DNA from: Citrobacter amalonaticus
GTDB lineage: Bacteria > Pseudomonadota > Gammaproteobacteria > Enterobacterales > Enterobacteriaceae
Length of the DNA stretch: 64,000 nt
Reading direction: 5' to 3'
Assembly: GCF_002918555.1 (NCBI RefSeq)
Contig: NZ_PQMB01000002.1
Coordinates: forward strand, 199,796-263,795
Position 1 is the first letter of the stretch. Each line of letters begins with the position of its first letter. Of this stretch, positions 29,641 through 40,691 are shown in pieces. The translations under genes and the position numbers were made by a program. The notes beneath the pieces were generated by a model. It did no database searches, was not told the DNA's origin, and was given only the letters and a program-made list of their open reading frames with translations.

Positions 29641-30402
29641 ATGATTCTGGATGCTTTTTGTCTTACAGGAAAAGTGGCAATCGTGACCGGTTGTGACACC
29701 GGACTGGGCCAGGGGATGACCGTTGCGCTGGCCGAAGCAGGTTGTGATATCGTCGGCGTGAACCGTAAAATTCCCAAAGAAACCGCTGCTAAAGTTGAAG
29801 CATTGGGACGGCGTTTTTTCGCCATCCAGGCCGATCTCAGTCAGCAAAACGCCATCGCCGGGATTGTGACACAAGCGGTTGAACAGTTTGGTCGGATAGA
29901 CATTCTGGTTAACAACGCAGGCACCATCCGTCGTGATGACGCACTCACGTTTAGCGAGAAAGACTGGGATGACGTGATGAACCTGAATCTGAAGTCGGTT
30001 TTCTTTTTATCCCAGGCCGTCGCACGTCAGTTTCAGGCGCAGGGGCGCGGCGGCAAGATTATCAATATCGCCTCAATGCTGTCGTTCCAGGGGGGAATTC
30101 GCGTCCCCTCCTATACTGCATCAAAAAGCGGTGTCATGGGGATTACGCGCCTGTTGGCAAACGAATGGGCACAGCACCAGATTAACGTCAACGCAATCGC
30201 CCCCGGCTATATGGCGACCAATAATACCCGGCAGCTACGGGAAGACGCCGAACGCAATCAGGAGATTGTAGACCGCATCCCGGCAGGTCGCTGGGGAACC
30301 CCCGAAGACCTGCAAGGGCCGGTGGTTTTCCTTGCCTCAGACGCCTCTGACTACATCAACGGTTACACTATTGCAGTCGACGGCGGTTGGCTGGCGCGTT
30401 AA
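29641..30402 (+). CDS. kduD: KduD-type short-chain dehydrogenase
   Basis: A 253-residue SDR enzyme. The cofactor motif TGCDTGLGQG is at residues 16-25, NNAG near 90, and the catalytic Ser-Tyr-Lys is in NIASM and YTASK near 143-162. The overall sequence (KVAIVTGCDTGLGQGM, IRRDDALTFSE, GYMATNNTRQLRED) is typical of 2-dehydro-3-deoxy-D-gluconate 5-dehydrogenase, acting in pectin/uronate breakdown. In E. coli K-12 kduD sits elsewhere, beside kduI; here it stands alone between hxpB and ydjM. Substrate could differ. The ribosome binding site is CGAGGTAA. Confidence 0.85.
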   Translation: MILDAFCLTGKVAIVTGCDTGLGQGMTVALAEAGCDIVGVNRKIPKETAAKVEALGRRFFAIQADLSQQNAIAGIVTQAVEQFGRIDILVNNAGTIRRDDALTFSEKDWDDVMNLNLKSVFFLSQAVARQFQAQGRGGKIINIASMLSFQGGIRVPSYTASKSGVMGITRLLANEWAQHQINVNAIAPGYMATNNTRQLREDAERNQEIVDRIPAGRWGTPEDLQGPVVFLASDASDYINGYTIAVDGGWLAR

Positions 30403-30463
30403 TCGTGCAATTTTGACAAAGAGTTACAACGTCACCACTTCCGCCAGATGGATAAAAAACCTA

Positions 30464-30483
30464 TACTGTATGAATTCACAGTT
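30464..30483 (+). promoter_or_regulatory. LexA box of ydjM
   Basis: TACTGTATGAATTCACAGTT has the exact LexA core CTGT-N8-ACAG, 15 bases before the ydjM ATG, overlapping a TATACT -10-like element. SOS induction of ydjM is expected as in E. coli. Confidence 0.88.
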
Positions 30484-30497
30484 CATTAGGTTTTATC

Positions 30498-31085
30498 ATG
30501 ACGGCGGAAGGTCACCTTCTCTTTTCCATTGCCTGCGCGGTGTTTGCCAAAAACGCCGAGCTGACGCCCGTGCTCGCGCAGGGTGACTGGTGGCATATTG
30601 TTCCCTCCGCCATTCTGACATGCCTGTTGCCGGATATCGATCACCCGAAATCCTTTCTCGGTCAACGACTCAAGTGGATTTCCAAACCGATCGCCCGCGC
30701 CTTTGGTCACCGCGGATTTACGCATAGCCTGCTGGCGGTTTTTGCTCTGCTCACCACTTTCTATCTCAAAGTTCCTGATACCTGGATTATTCCCGCGGAT
30801 GCCCTGCAGGGTATGGTTCTGGGTTATCTGAGCCACATTGTGGCAGATATGCTGACACCGGCAGGTGTTCCTCTGCTGTGGCCCTGTCGCTGGCGGTTTC
30901 GCGTGCCCATTCTCGTCCCACAGAAAGGTAACCAACTGGAACGCTTTCTCTGTATGGCGCTGTTTGCCTGGGCCGTATGGATGCCGCAGACGCTGCCCGA
31001 AAACAGTGCAGTGCGCTGGTCATCGCATATGATCAATACGCTGCAAATGCAGTTCAATCGCTTTATAAAGCATCAGATTGATTAG
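30498..31085 (+). CDS. ydjM: YdjM, LexA-regulated membrane-bound metal-dependent hydrolase
   Basis: A 195-residue member of the YdjM/YfhO-type membrane hydrolase family. Metal-binding motifs PDIDHPKS near residue 46 and HRGFTHS near 73 lie between membrane segments, and further hydrophobic segments follow (SLLAVFALLTTFYL; MVLGYLSHIVADML with a third His-Asp pair). The family motif set resembles inner-membrane hydrolases acting on lipid-like substrates; the true substrate is unknown. It is SOS-controlled through the box just upstream. Confidence 0.92.
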   Translation: MTAEGHLLFSIACAVFAKNAELTPVLAQGDWWHIVPSAILTCLLPDIDHPKSFLGQRLKWISKPIARAFGHRGFTHSLLAVFALLTTFYLKVPDTWIIPADALQGMVLGYLSHIVADMLTPAGVPLLWPCRWRFRVPILVPQKGNQLERFLCMALFAWAVWMPQTLPENSAVRWSSHMINTLQMQFNRFIKHQID

Positions 31086-31220
31086 TAAACCGGCAAAAAT
31101 TTCATTTTGAGTATAAACAATTCCATTTGAATATAAGACCCAGGTCACAGTTCTGCTAACCTTGCGCCAACAGGATCGCTCTGACATGGCGAGACGGATA
31201 ATAAAATCAGGAGAACGGGG

Positions 31221-32612
31221 ATGAATTTTCCATTAATCGCGAACATTGTGGTGTTCGTCGCTCTGCTGTTTGTGCTGGCGCAAACGCGCCATAAACAGTG
31301 GAGTCTGGCAAAGAAAGTATTGGTGGGTTTGGTCATGGGCGTCGTGTTTGGCCTGGCCCTGCATACCATTTATGGTTCTGACAGTCAGGTGCTCAAAGAC
31401 TCGGTGCAGTGGTTCAACATTGTCGGCAACGGCTATGTCCAGCTGCTGCAGATGATCGTCATGCCGCTCGTTTTCGCCTCTATCCTGAGCGCGGTTGCAC
31501 GTCTGCATAATGCCTCACAGTTGGGTAAAATTAGTTTCCTGACTATCGGCACGCTGCTGTTTACGACGCTCATTGCCGCGCTGGTCGGCGTGCTGGTGAC
31601 GAATCTGTTCGGTCTGACGGCGGAAGGTCTGGTTCAGGGCGGTGCGGAAACCGCACGTCTGAACGCGATCGAAACGAATTATGTCAGTAAAGTTGCCGAT
31701 CTGAGCGTACCGCAGCTGGTGCTGTCGTTCGTGCCGAAAAACCCATTTGCTGATCTGACCGGCGCAAACCCAACCTCCATCATTAGCGTTGTCATCTTTG
31801 CTGCCTTCCTCGGCGTGGCCGCGCTGAAGCTGTTAAAAGATGATGCGCCAAAAGGCGAGCGCGTATTGACCGCTATTGATACCCTGCAAAGCTGGGTGAT
31901 GAAGCTGGTCCGTCTGGTGATGCAGCTGACCCCTTATGGTGTTCTGGCACTGATGACCAAAGTCGTTGCCGGCTCTAACCTGCAGGATATCATCAAGCTG
32001 GGCAGCTTCGTGGTCGCCTCCTATCTCGGCCTGGTCATCATGTTCGTGGTACACGGCTTTCTGCTGGGGGTTAACGGCGTCAACCCGCTGAAATATTTCC
32101 GTAAAGTGTGGCCGGTCCTGACCTTCGCCTTCACCAGCCGCTCCAGCGCAGCGTCTATTCCGCTAAATGTGGAAGCGCAAACGCGTCGCCTGGGCGTACC
32201 GGAATCCATCGCCAGCTTCTCCGCCTCTTTTGGCGCGACGATCGGTCAGAACGGTTGTGCGGGCCTCTATCCGGCAATGCTGGCGGTAATGGTTGCCCCC
32301 ACCGTCGGGATTAACCCGCTGGATCCGATGTGGATTGCCACGCTGGTGGGAATTGTCACCGTAAGCTCGGCGGGGGTGGCTGGCGTCGGCGGGGGTGCGA
32401 CTTTCGCCGCGCTGATTGTGCTGCCTGCGATGGGCCTGCCGGTGACCCTCGTGGCGCTGCTGATTTCCGTAGAGCCGCTGATCGACATGGGCCGTACCGC
32501 GCTGAACGTCAGCGGATCGATGACTGCGGGTACGCTAACCAGCCAGTGGCTGAAACAAACCGATAAAACCATTCTGGACAGTGAGGACGACGCCGAACTG
32601 GCGCATCACTAA
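31221..32612 (+). CDS. tcyP: TcyP/YdjN, L-cystine symporter
   Basis: A 463-residue dicarboxylate/amino acid:cation symporter (DAACS) family protein with about eight transmembrane segments and the re-entrant loop motifs ([16 protein letters not shown] near residue 300; [15 protein letters not shown] near 390; [12 protein letters not shown] near 425). It imports L-cystine with high affinity as a sulfur source, and in E. coli is under CysB control. Length equals the E. coli protein. GGAGAACGGGG precedes the start. Confidence 0.95.
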   Translation: MNFPLIANIVVFVALLFVLAQTRHKQWSLAKKVLVGLVMGVVFGLALHTIYGSDSQVLKDSVQWFNIVGNGYVQLLQMIVMPLVFASILSAVARLHNASQLGKISFLTIGTLLFTTLIAALVGVLVTNLFGLTAEGLVQGGAETARLNAIETNYVSKVADLSVPQLVLSFVPKNPFADLTGANPTSIISVVIFAAFLGVAALKLLKDDAPKGERVLTAIDTLQSWVMKLVRLVMQLTPYGVLALMTKVVAGSNLQDIIKLGSFVVASYLGLVIMFVVHGFLLGVNGVNPLKYFRKVWPVLTFAFTSRSSAASIPLNVEAQTRRLGVPESIASFSASFGATIGQNGCAGLYPAMLAVMVAPTVGINPLDPMWIATLVGIVTVSSAGVAGVGGGATFAALIVLPAMGLPVTLVALLISVEPLIDMGRTALNVSGSMTAGTLTSQWLKQTDKTILDSEDDAELAHH

Positions 32613-32631
32613 CGGAATGTGTTGCAAACAG

Positions 32632-32659
32632 ATACCGCCTTCATGAAGGCGGTTTTTTT
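32632..32659 (+). terminator. tcyP terminator
   Basis: ACCGCCTT-CATG-AAGGCGGT followed by seven T residues, a strong intrinsic terminator 20 bases after the tcyP stop. Confidence 0.93.
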
Positions 32660-32666
32660 ATCCCCG

Positions 32667-32909
32667 CTAATCCGCTATTTCGTTTTCCTGCCGAACCTGA
32701 TTTGCCCAGCGCTGCGCCGATTCAGGCACGGTAAACGTGGGCGACCGCTGAAATGACTCCCCCATTAAGACAAAGGCGACATATTTCCCGCGCAGTATCC
32801 ATACGTCACGAAACGCGTCCATTTTTATCGCATGCTCTGGCGGGGCTGGTTCTACACGCGGAACATAGCTAATAACCGGGCGATTTTGTTGGCGAAAAGG
32901 TTTCATCAT
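32667..32909 (-). CDS. cedA: CedA, cell division activator
   Basis: An 80-residue basic protein (MMKPFRQQNRPVISYVPR...), with the conserved core EHAIKMDAFRDVWILRG and WANQVRQE, matching E. coli CedA. CedA suppresses over-replication lethality in dnaAcos cells, and has been reported to bind RNA polymerase. The ATG pair at 32909 follows GTGAAG; an upstream GTG (32921) is less likely. It ends just after the tcyP terminator. The ydjO gene found beside cedA in E. coli is absent. Confidence 0.93.
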   Translation of the reverse strand: MMKPFRQQNRPVISYVPRVEPAPPEHAIKMDAFRDVWILRGKYVAFVLMGESFQRSPTFTVPESAQRWANQVRQENEIAD

Positions 32910-33045
32910 CAATGGCTTCACTAAGACAGATTCAAAAAATCAGAAAACCCCTATCTTAGCCGATCTTCCCCCCTTTCGTCCTGCCCCGCGAGTGCGATTT
33001 GCCTGAGTTTACCAGCAGTGACGCCAGCACGAATGCAGTGGTGGT

Positions 33046-33052
33046 CTATAGT
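33046..33052 (+). promoter_or_regulatory. candidate sigma-S -10 element of katE
   Basis: CTATAGT followed by TAG resembles the sigma-S preferred extended -10 (CTATACT). It is 62 bases upstream of the katE start. katE is a classical RpoS-dependent gene; the assignment is by motif only. Confidence 0.5.
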
Positions 33053-33113
33053 TAGGGGGTTTTGACAAAAAAAACAACGACCCTTTCAGTAATGAAAAAT
33101 GGAGACGAGTTCA

Positions 33114-35369
33114 ATGTCGCAAGATAAGAAGTCCCATCAGCATCAGTCACCGGTTCATGATACCAACGAAGCTAAACCGGGCCTGGATTCACTGGCGCCA
33201 GAAGACGGTTTTCATCGTCCCTCCCCGGAGCCAACGCCGCCCGGGGCGCAACCTACCGCGCCGGGTAGCCTGAAAGCACCGGAAACGCATAACGATAAGC
33301 TCAATGCCCTGGAAAGCGCGCGCAAAGGGGGTGAAAACTTCGCTCTCACCACCAATCAGGGCGTGCGCATCGCTGACGATCAAAACTCTCTGCGTGCCGG
33401 AAGTCGTGGACCCACGCTGCTGGAAGATTTTATTCTGCGGGAAAAAATCACCCACTTTGACCACGAACGTATTCCGGAGAGGATCGTTCATGCGCGTGGT
33501 TCCGCCGCTCACGGTTACTTCCAGCCCTACAAAAGCTTGAAAGACATCACCAAAGCGGATTTTCTTACCGACCCTGATAAAATCACTCCGGTTTTTGTTC
33601 GTTTCTCTACCGTACAGGGCGGCGCGGGTTCCGCTGACTCCGTGCGCGATATCCGTGGTTTTGCCACCAAATTCTATACTGAGGAGGGGATATTTGACCT
33701 TGTGGGCAATAACACCCCGGTCTTTTTTATCCAGGATGCGCATAAGTTCCCCGACTTCGTTCACGCCGTAAAACCCGAACCTCACTGGGCCATTCCGCAG
33801 GGGCAAAGCGCCCATGATACCTTCTGGGACTACGTCTCGCTGCAACCCGAAACGCTGCACAATGTGATGTGGGCGATGTCCGATCACGGCATCCCGCGCA
33901 GCTACCGCACTATGGAAGGGTTTGGTATTCACACTTTCCGCCTGATTAACGCGCAAGGCAAAGCGACGTTTGTGCGCTTTCACTGGAAGCCGCTGGCGGG
34001 TAAAGCCTCCCTGGTTTGGGATGAGTCGCAAAAACTCACCGGACGCGATCCGGATTTCCACCGCCGGGATCTGTGGGAAGCCATTGAAGCGGGTGACTTC
34101 CCGGAATATGAGCTGGGGCTGCAATTAATCCCGGAAGAGGATGAATTTAAATTCGATTTCGACCTGCTTGACCCAACCAAGCTGATCCCGGAAGAACTGG
34201 TTCCCGTACAGCGCGTCGGAAAGATGGTGCTCAACCGAAACCCGGACAATTTCTTTGCCGAAAACGAGCAGGTGGCATTCCATCCCGGTCACATCGTCCC
34301 CGGCATCGATTTCACCAACGACCCGCTGTTACAGGGGCGGTTATTCTCTTATACCGATACGCAAATCAGTCGTCTGGGCGGGCCTAACTTCCATGAAATC
34401 CCCATTAACCGCCCGACCTGTCCGTACCATAACTTTCAACGCGATGGGATGCACCGGCAGGACATTGATACTAACCCGGCGAATTACGAACCCAACTCAA
34501 TTAATGACAACTGGCCGCGCGAAACGCCGCCGGGACCAAAGCGCGGAGGATTTGAGTCATATCAGGAGCGCATCGAAGGGAATAAAATTCGTGAGCGCAG
34601 CCCCTCCTTCGGCGAATATTATGCCCAGCCTCGCCTGTTCTGGCTAAGCCAGACCCCGGTCGAGCAGTTGCATATTGTTGAGGCGTTCAGCTTCGAGTTA
34701 AGTAAAGTTGTCCGCGCCTATATTCGTGAAAGAGTGGTCGATCAGCTGGCGCATATTGACGTTAATCTGGCGCAATCCGTGGCTAAGAATCTGGGTATCA
34801 CACTGACCGATGAGCAGACGCGGATCGCGCCGCCGCCTGATGTCAACGGCCTGAAGAAAGATCCGTCACTCAGCCTGTACGCGGTTCCTGGCGGAGACAT
34901 TAAAGGCCGCATAGTGGCCATTCTGCTCAATGATAAAGTGAAATCAGCGGATCTGCTCGCCATTCTGAAGGCGCTTAAAGCCAAAGGTGTTCATGCCAAA
35001 CTGCTCTACACGCGAATGGGTGAAGTGAAGGCCGATGATGGTTCAGAATTAACCATTGCCGGGACGTTTGCGGGCTCACCGTCGCTCACGGTCGACGCAG
35101 TTATTGTACCTTGTGGAAATATTGCGGACATCGAAAACAGCGGCGACGCCAGATATTATCTGCTGGAAGCCTATAAGCATCTCAAACCGGTTGCGCTGGC
35201 GGGTGATGCGCGTCGTTTCAAATCGGTGCTCAATATCGACAGTCAGGGTGAAGAAGGCGTTGTGGAAGCAGAGAATGTGGATAGCCATTTTATGGATGAG
35301 CTGTCTGGACTGATGGCGGCTCACCGCGTCTGGTCTCGCAGCGGCAAAGTCGCGACAATTCCGGCCTGA
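33114..35369 (+). CDS. katE: KatE, catalase HPII
   Basis: A 751-residue large-subunit monofunctional catalase with haem d. An N-terminal extension is rich in Gln, Pro and His ([14 protein letters not shown]). The catalytic His is in [14 protein letters not shown] near residue 128 and Asn in NNTPVFF near 200. The haem-ligand Tyr lies in RLFSYTDTQ near 412. The C-terminal flavodoxin-like domain is at residues about 600-751. The start MSQDKK follows GGAGACGAG; an upstream in-frame ATG at 33099 would include that site. HPII protects stationary-phase cells against H2O2. Confidence 0.96.
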   Translation: MSQDKKSHQHQSPVHDTNEAKPGLDSLAPEDGFHRPSPEPTPPGAQPTAPGSLKAPETHNDKLNALESARKGGENFALTTNQGVRIADDQNSLRAGSRGPTLLEDFILREKITHFDHERIPERIVHARGSAAHGYFQPYKSLKDITKADFLTDPDKITPVFVRFSTVQGGAGSADSVRDIRGFATKFYTEEGIFDLVGNNTPVFFIQDAHKFPDFVHAVKPEPHWAIPQGQSAHDTFWDYVSLQPETLHNVMWAMSDHGIPRSYRTMEGFGIHTFRLINAQGKATFVRFHWKPLAGKASLVWDESQKLTGRDPDFHRRDLWEAIEAGDFPEYELGLQLIPEEDEFKFDFDLLDPTKLIPEELVPVQRVGKMVLNRNPDNFFAENEQVAFHPGHIVPGIDFTNDPLLQGRLFSYTDTQISRLGGPNFHEIPINRPTCPYHNFQRDGMHRQDIDTNPANYEPNSINDNWPRETPPGPKRGGFESYQERIEGNKIRERSPSFGEYYAQPRLFWLSQTPVEQLHIVEAFSFELSKVVRAYIRERVVDQLAHIDVNLAQSVAKNLGITLTDEQTRIAPPPDVNGLKKDPSLSLYAVPGGDIKGRIVAILLNDKVKSADLLAILKALKAKGVHAKLLYTRMGEVKADDGSELTIAGTFAGSPSLTVDAVIVPCGNIADIENSGDARYYLLEAYKHLKPVALAGDARRFKSVLNIDSQGEEGVVEAENVDSHFMDELSGLMAAHRVWSRSGKVATIPA

Positions 35370-35397
35370 AAAAAATGCGGCGCAATCACGCGCCGCA
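35368..35397 (-). terminator. chbG terminator (chb operon end)
   Basis: TGCGGCGC / GCGCCGCA stem with a short loop followed, on the minus strand, by a seven-base U-run (ATTTTTTTCAG). It ends the chbBCARFG transcript ten bases after the chbG stop and sits against the convergent katE stop. Confidence 0.85.
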
Positions 35398-35407
35398 AAC
35401 TCAGGAG

Positions 35408-36166
35408 TCACACATCAAGAAAACTGCCCAGTCGGTAGCCTCGTTCTGCAATCGCATTTTTCAGCGATGGAGAGGTTAGTACATCCAGTTCAGTTAATCG
35501 GGGGTAACAGTAGGCACTCTGACGAATAATATTGTCGACGAAAGCCGGATGACACATCACTTCAAGGGAGGACTCCCCGCGGCTCGCGGAAGACTCCAGT
35601 GCTTTCAGAAACAGCGTCTCAGAGATCTCCTCACCGTAAAACTCGCTGCTGAAGCCCTGAGAGCTGCGTAACGCCATCGGCAAATCGGCGGCGTTCAGTA
35701 CTATCTGACGGTCAACACGCAACGCAATGCCCCGCTTAACCGCAAATTGCGCCACGATGGGGAAAATTTGCGGGAACATGTGCACGTGGTGATGGCTGTC
35801 CAGATGCACGGGCTCCCGCCCAAACAGGTCAATGAAACGCTGATACTGACATTCCAGCTCGTGGGCAATTTCATCCAGCGGCAGCGTGTCTTCTTCTGCC
35901 ATCTGCCAGATCCATTTCCCCAGACGCCCTTCCCGAACCAGACCCGGCATTGCCGTCAGCGGCTTCCCTAAGGTCAGGACAAAGTGCATCCCAACCGCCA
36001 GGTCTGGCACTTCACGGCACAGCTGCGCGGCATGTTCGATGGCTTCGCCATTGACCAGCGCTGTTGTGGAGGTGACCACCCCATTGCGACAGGCCTCCAC
36101 AATGCCGTAGTTTTGCCCTTTGCTCAGGCCAAAGTCATCCGCATTTACTATCAATAAGCGTTCCAT
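35408..36166 (-). CDS. chbG: ChbG, chitooligosaccharide deacetylase
   Basis: A 252-residue YdjC-family carbohydrate deacetylase. [10 protein letters not shown] at residues 8-17 and [11 protein letters not shown] near 122-132 carry the metal ligands and catalytic Asp. In E. coli it removes one acetyl group from chitobiose 6-phosphate and chitotriose 6-phosphate, producing the form that ChbR senses and ChbF hydrolyses. It is last in the chb operon and lies 12 bases after chbF. Start ATG with GGAGAAGG. Confidence 0.94.
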   Translation of the reverse strand: MERLLIVNADDFGLSKGQNYGIVEACRNGVVTSTTALVNGEAIEHAAQLCREVPDLAVGMHFVLTLGKPLTAMPGLVREGRLGKWIWQMAEEDTLPLDEIAHELECQYQRFIDLFGREPVHLDSHHHVHMFPQIFPIVAQFAVKRGIALRVDRQIVLNAADLPMALRSSQGFSSEFYGEEISETLFLKALESSASRGESSLEVMCHPAFVDNIIRQSAYCYPRLTELDVLTSPSLKNAIAERGYRLGSFLDV

Positions 36167-36178
36167 AGCCTTCTCCTG

Positions 36179-37534
36179 CTAGTTCTTTGCGCCCTTAAGC
36201 GTCTCAATACACCCGGCGAAGTTTGGCAACCATTTTTCATGGGCCAGAATAAGCTCACGTGCGAGGCTCTCCGCATCGCGGTCAGAGTGCACCAGTGGGC
36301 TAAGGTTCAGCGCCAACAGCACATCATTAAACTCGCCGCTAAGCGCCGCCGAGCTTGCCGCCACTTCGAAGCCCTTAATCGTATAGATCAGGCCCAGCAC
36401 TTTCTCGTCAAAATGGGTAATACGCGGATGCGGCGTCGCCCCATGACGACCTAATGTGCAGGTCATTTCTACCGCCCAGTCAGCCGGAATATTATCAACA
36501 TGACCATGATGCGGAATATTGACGTAGTGTTCGGTCTGCTTGTCATTGAAGATAGCGTTGATCACTTCGCATGCTGCATCGGAGTAATAGGCGCCGCCGC
36601 GCTGCTCCAGTTCTTTCGGTTTTACATTCAGCTCAGGATCTTTGTAGAGGTCAAAAAGCTGCTTTTCAACCTTCTGCACCACCTGAGCACGGGCGCCGCC
36701 TTTGTAATACTCGCCCATTTCAATCGCCAGCATCTCTTTTTGCTTAAAGTAGTACAGCAAATACGAGCACGGCAGCAGATTCAGGGAACGAATCAATCCC
36801 TCGCTAAACGGCAGATCGAAAATATTTTTCACGGTGGAGGCTTTCAGCGCCCCGGAAGCCACGCCGTCCAGCAGTTCAGCAAACCGTGATTCGCCGTTGA
36901 CAAGGACATCTTTGATAAACACCATGTGGTTAAGACCAAAGAGATCGATGGACAGGTCATCACTCTCTTTCAGCGCCAGCACGTCATGAATGAACATCTT
37001 CATGCCAACCGGGATATTGCACACCCCAATGAAACGCCTGAAGTTTGTGTGGCGGTATACCGCCTCCGTCACCATCCCGGCCGGGTTAGTAAAGTTAATG
37101 ACCCACGCGTTCGGGCAAAGTTCTTCCACATCCTTAATGATGTCAAAAATCACCGGTATGGTACGTAAACCTTTAAACAGGCCGCCTGCGCCGTTGGTTT
37201 CCTGACCAAGATAGCCCTGGCTCAGTGGAATACGCTCATCCAGCTCGCGGGCTTTAAGCTGGCCAACGCGTAGCTGGGTGGTAACAAAGTCAGCATCTTT
37301 TAACGCTTCGCGACGATCGAGGCTCTTGAACACCTTCATCGGGACGCCAGCTTTAGCAATCATGCGCTGGCACAGGTCGAAAATAATATCCAGTTTCTCT
37401 TTTCCACCTTCAACATCAACCAGCCACAATTCCGAAACCGGCAATTCATGGTAGCGCTTAATAAACCCTTCCAGTAATTCCGGGGTATAGCTGCTCCCGC
37501 CACCGATAGTGACGACTTTTAATTTCTGGCTCAT
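36179..37534 (-). CDS. chbF: ChbF, 6-phospho-beta-glucosidase / chitobiose-6-phosphate hydrolase (GH4)
   Basis: A 451-residue GH4 glycosidase. The N-terminal NAD-binding GGGSSYTPEL is near residues 11-20, and the metal-binding Cys-Asn in GVCNIPVGMK is near 171. GH4 enzymes use NAD and Mn in an oxidation-elimination mechanism. It acts on phosphorylated cellobiose/chitobiose-type sugars after PTS import. Spaced 141 bases from chbR, leaving room for an internal promoter or processing site; GGGAGAAATT precedes the ATG. Confidence 0.95.
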   Translation of the reverse strand: MSQKLKVVTIGGGSSYTPELLEGFIKRYHELPVSELWLVDVEGGKEKLDIIFDLCQRMIAKAGVPMKVFKSLDRREALKDADFVTTQLRVGQLKARELDERIPLSQGYLGQETNGAGGLFKGLRTIPVIFDIIKDVEELCPNAWVINFTNPAGMVTEAVYRHTNFRRFIGVCNIPVGMKMFIHDVLALKESDDLSIDLFGLNHMVFIKDVLVNGESRFAELLDGVASGALKASTVKNIFDLPFSEGLIRSLNLLPCSYLLYYFKQKEMLAIEMGEYYKGGARAQVVQKVEKQLFDLYKDPELNVKPKELEQRGGAYYSDAACEVINAIFNDKQTEHYVNIPHHGHVDNIPADWAVEMTCTLGRHGATPHPRITHFDEKVLGLIYTIKGFEVAASSAALSGEFNDVLLALNLSPLVHSDRDAESLARELILAHEKWLPNFAGCIETLKGAKN

Positions 37535-37675
37535 AATTTCTCCCTTCAGTATAAGATACTGACGTGTATATTATATTGCCCACCTTCAGATATAACGCTG
37601 CTCTCCCGGCGTTAAAGGGCAAAACTGGCAATCTGGTTATTAATACCCTGACCCGTCAGGCTATTAGCAAATAAT

Positions 37676-38518
37676 CTACTGATTGTACTGCGTTAGTTTT
37701 TTTCTATAACTATTAGGCGTGAATGATGTCATTTTTTTAAACGTTTTAATAAACAGACTTGGGCTACTGTAACCTGCCTCATACGCAATATCCGTAACCG
37801 AGTAGTTCGTCATTTCCAGCTGTTTTTTCGCAAAGTTAATGCGGATTTCATTAATAATCTGCATCGGTGTTTTTCGATAATAACGCTGGGTTGCTCTGGT
37901 CAGATACTCCTGAGATTTTGCGGACAGGGAGATCATATTTTCCAGCGCGTTTTCACTAAACTGCGATTTATCATGCATCGTTTCCACGGTGCCCTTCAGC
38001 CATTGTGGTACATCATCGATGACCTGCTCTTCGCGGTAGTGGCGTAACCGGTTAATAATGTAGAAGGTGACCACTTCAACAAATTCTTCCAGTCCCGTAT
38101 CGCGAAAATTCAGTGAGGCAATGACCGTTTCGACATAGGTCAAAAAGGCGTTGTTGGCCCGGTACACCTGCGATGCGACAAAACAAAACGGTAATAACGG
38201 CAGATAGTGCTGTTCAAAAAAGCGTTTACTGATGCCAACGTTCAAAATACGCGTGGCGCCAAACTCGTAGAAACTCTGGTGATGCGAGCCCAGTGGGATA
38301 AAAACAAAATCACCGCGTTCCAGCAGGACTCGTTTACCGTTGATCTCCTGGTAATAGCGACCCGTTAAGACCAGGGTAAACTCGTAGTAATCGTGTTGAT
38401 GCAACCCACTGATACTTTCAGTTTTGTTGTAGATAAACACATGGAAATTTTTGCCGTTGAACAGCTGCTGTTCACGTGCGACGGGAATTTCCGGTGCGTT
38501 AATCTGTAGTTGCATCAT
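37676..38518 (-). CDS. chbR: ChbR, AraC-family regulator of the chb operon
   Basis: A 280-residue AraC/XylS-type protein: an N-terminal cupin-like sensor (residues about 20-90; [14 protein letters not shown] near 40) and two helix-turn-helix motifs at the C terminus ([20 protein letters not shown], near residues 230-249; [15 protein letters not shown] following). In E. coli it represses the operon without inducer and activates it with deacetylated chitobiose 6-phosphate. It lies 10 bases after chbA within the operon. Confidence 0.95.
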   Translation of the reverse strand: MMQLQINAPEIPVAREQQLFNGKNFHVFIYNKTESISGLHQHDYYEFTLVLTGRYYQEINGKRVLLERGDFVFIPLGSHHQSFYEFGATRILNVGISKRFFEQHYLPLLPFCFVASQVYRANNAFLTYVETVIASLNFRDTGLEEFVEVVTFYIINRLRHYREEQVIDDVPQWLKGTVETMHDKSQFSENALENMISLSAKSQEYLTRATQRYYRKTPMQIINEIRINFAKKQLEMTNYSVTDIAYEAGYSSPSLFIKTFKKMTSFTPNSYRKKLTQYNQ

Positions 38519-38528
38519 CAGTTCCTTA

Positions 38529-38876
38529 CTATTTCAGCTTTTCGTGAAGTTCAATTAGCTCTGTCACCAGCTCACGCGCCAGCATTGACGTCATCAGGTG
38601 ATCCTGAGCATGTACCAGCACCAGGCTAACCTTCATTTTACCTTCGCCCTGATCGCCTTCAATCAGTTTGGTTTGAACCAGGTGTGCCTCGTTCAGCGCC
38701 ATACGCGACTGCTCCATCATCGCCTTCGCCGCGTCAAAATCACCCTGCTTAGCCTGTTTTAGCGCCGCGTAAGCCAGGCTGCGCGCCTGCCCGGAGTTGA
38801 TGATGAGCCCCATCACCACTTCTTCAAGTTCTTCGGCTTCCGTTTGGGAATCGGTAATATTATCGAGATCCATCAT
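38529..38876 (-). CDS. chbA: ChbA, PTS chitobiose-specific IIA component
   Basis: A 115-residue Lac-family enzyme IIA, helical. The phosphorylated His89 is in [12 protein letters not shown], with the metal-binding Asp nearby. It accepts phosphate from HPr and donates to ChbB. It is 52 bases downstream of chbC and 10 bases before chbR, consistent with one transcript. Confidence 0.96.
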   Translation of the reverse strand: MMDLDNITDSQTEAEELEEVVMGLIINSGQARSLAYAALKQAKQGDFDAAKAMMEQSRMALNEAHLVQTKLIEGDQGEGKMKVSLVLVHAQDHLMTSMLARELVTELIELHEKLK

Positions 38877-38928
38877 AAATCATTCCTCTTTGACAGTCCG
38901 GCATGAGTCACCCCATGCCGGAGAATAT

Positions 38929-40287
38929 TTAGAATTTCAGGGCGTTAGCAATATCTTCTTCGCTCTCTTCTTCCTGAATCGCATTCTGCGCTTTGTTAGC
39001 GACAACCACGAACGGCAGGTAAATCAGCGTGGCGACACCGAGGTTGAACAGGGCGACCAGCAGAGCGGCAATACTACCGTTGGTGTTAAAGAAGGCCCCC
39101 AGGCCGGTTGGCATCGTCCACGGCGCGATGTTGGTGATCGGCGGGATAATGCCCAGATAATACGCCGTCAGCGCAATAGCGGCCAGAATCGGTTGCACCA
39201 GAATGAACGGGATAAACATCACCGGGTTCATGATGATCGGCAGACCAAACAGAATCGGCTCGTTAATCTGGAAGATACTTGATGGCAGCGCCAGCTTCGC
39301 AACCTGACGATAATCCGGACGACGGGAGGCAATAAAGATAGCGATAAGCAGGCCGAGAGTGGCACCGCTGCCGCCAAGGAATACGTAAGAGTCCAGCATC
39401 GGTTTAGCCCAGACGTGGAAGGTCTTACCGGCCGCGAGCGCCGCCTCTACGGAGCCGTACTGCTGGTAGGTAGCGATGTTTTCCAGCGTCCACGGCGTCA
39501 TGATGCCGCTCTCCAGCGCGGTCAGCGCCAGGGAACCATGAATACCGAAGAACCACAGCAGCGGGACAAAAATAGTGTATGCCCAACCAACTACCCCACC
39601 CAGCGACGCCAGCGGCGTGGAAACGGTATCCATAATGAGCTGGTGGAAGTTGGTGCCCCAGGTGTTCAGAGCCCAGGCAATGACCCCCATGATTGAAAGA
39701 ATAATAAAGCCAGGGATCAGCGCCGAGAATGAGCGGGATACCGATGCAGGCACGCTGTCGGGTAATTTAATAACCCAGTTACGGCGAACAACAAAGGTGA
39801 ACATTTCTGCTACCACCAGGCCAATAACGATCCCGGAGATAATATTGGCGCCGCCCAACCAGTTTGCCCCTACCGCATAGGCTTCACCAACGCTGTAAGG
39901 TGTCACGGTCATGAATGCCGCAATGGATAAAAGTCCTGCCGCCAGAGCATCAACTTTACGCTCTTCCGCCAGCGCCATGCCGATGAAGAATGGCGCCATC
40001 AACGACATAATACCTAATGTACCGTTATAAACATTTCCGCCGATGCCTTTCAGACTATTGAGATTTTCAATCGTTGAGGCATCAAGACGAATACCAAGGG
40101 AATAAAAAAACGACCCCTCCCCAAAGCTCAGAAAAACGTTATTAATTAATACAAACATGGCCCCTGCGAGGGTTAACGGCATTAAGCGGATAAAACCGTT
40201 TTTGATTGCATTAACGTGAGGCTGTTTTCCTATTTTAACAGCAAAAGGAAGGAGTACCTTTTCAAGTGAAGCAATGACGTTACTCAT
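38929..40287 (-). CDS. chbC: ChbC, PTS chitobiose-specific IIC permease
   Basis: A 452-residue Lac-family enzyme IIC with about ten transmembrane segments. The sugar-binding region has [20 protein letters not shown] near residue 336. It transports N,N'-diacetylchitobiose and related beta-disaccharides and phosphorylates them via ChbB. The 83-base spacer after chbB is the region where the ChiX small RNA pairs in E. coli. I cannot confirm that site here. Confidence 0.96.
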   Translation of the reverse strand: MSNVIASLEKVLLPFAVKIGKQPHVNAIKNGFIRLMPLTLAGAMFVLINNVFLSFGEGSFFYSLGIRLDASTIENLNSLKGIGGNVYNGTLGIMSLMAPFFIGMALAEERKVDALAAGLLSIAAFMTVTPYSVGEAYAVGANWLGGANIISGIVIGLVVAEMFTFVVRRNWVIKLPDSVPASVSRSFSALIPGFIILSIMGVIAWALNTWGTNFHQLIMDTVSTPLASLGGVVGWAYTIFVPLLWFFGIHGSLALTALESGIMTPWTLENIATYQQYGSVEAALAAGKTFHVWAKPMLDSYVFLGGSGATLGLLIAIFIASRRPDYRQVAKLALPSSIFQINEPILFGLPIIMNPVMFIPFILVQPILAAIALTAYYLGIIPPITNIAPWTMPTGLGAFFNTNGSIAALLVALFNLGVATLIYLPFVVVANKAQNAIQEEESEEDIANALKF

Positions 40288-40370
40288 AGAAAAATACCCT
40301 TTAAAACCGCAATAAAATATTGCGGTATAAGTAAATGAAATAACTCTTTGACGGGAAAATTTAAAAATAA

Positions 40371-40691
40371 TTAATTTGCAGCGGCTTTTTTAATTGCTGC
40401 TACAGCAGCTTTAAGCACGCCTAAACCATCGACTTTGCCATACAGCAGCGAGTCAATCACTTCTACAGGTTTGTTGGGTAACAAACGCTGAATTTCGGGC
40501 AACATATAAGCAATCTGTGGGCCTAACAATACGACATCGGCTGCCGGACCTTTTTCCCCGGCAAGTGTTTCCGGGAATGCTTCAATAATAACCGGCACTT
40601 CATATTTTTCAGCCTGAGCGCGCATCTTTGATACCAGTAAAGAAGTCGACATGCCAGCAGAGCAAAACAGATAAATGTGTTTCTTTTCCAT
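40371..40691 (-). CDS. chbB: ChbB, PTS chitobiose-specific IIB component
   Basis: A 106-residue Lac-family enzyme IIB with the phosphorylated Cys10 in LFCSAGMST. It transfers phosphate from ChbA to the sugar bound in ChbC. The ATG at 40691 matches E. coli; an in-frame ATG five codons upstream (MRIVF) covers the ribosome binding region. First gene of the operon; CRP and NagC-like sites lie about 190-230 bases upstream. Confidence 0.96.
   Translation of the reverse strand: MEKKHIYLFCSAGMSTSLLVSKMRAQAEKYEVPVIIEAFPETLAGEKGPAADVVLLGPQIAYMLPEIQRLLPNKPVEVIDSLLYGKVDGLGVLKAAVAAIKKAAAN

Noticed and set aside
33189..34124. 311-codon minus-strand frame antisense to katE
   Set aside because: Fully inside the conserved katE coding sequence; no domain recognised and no promoter context.
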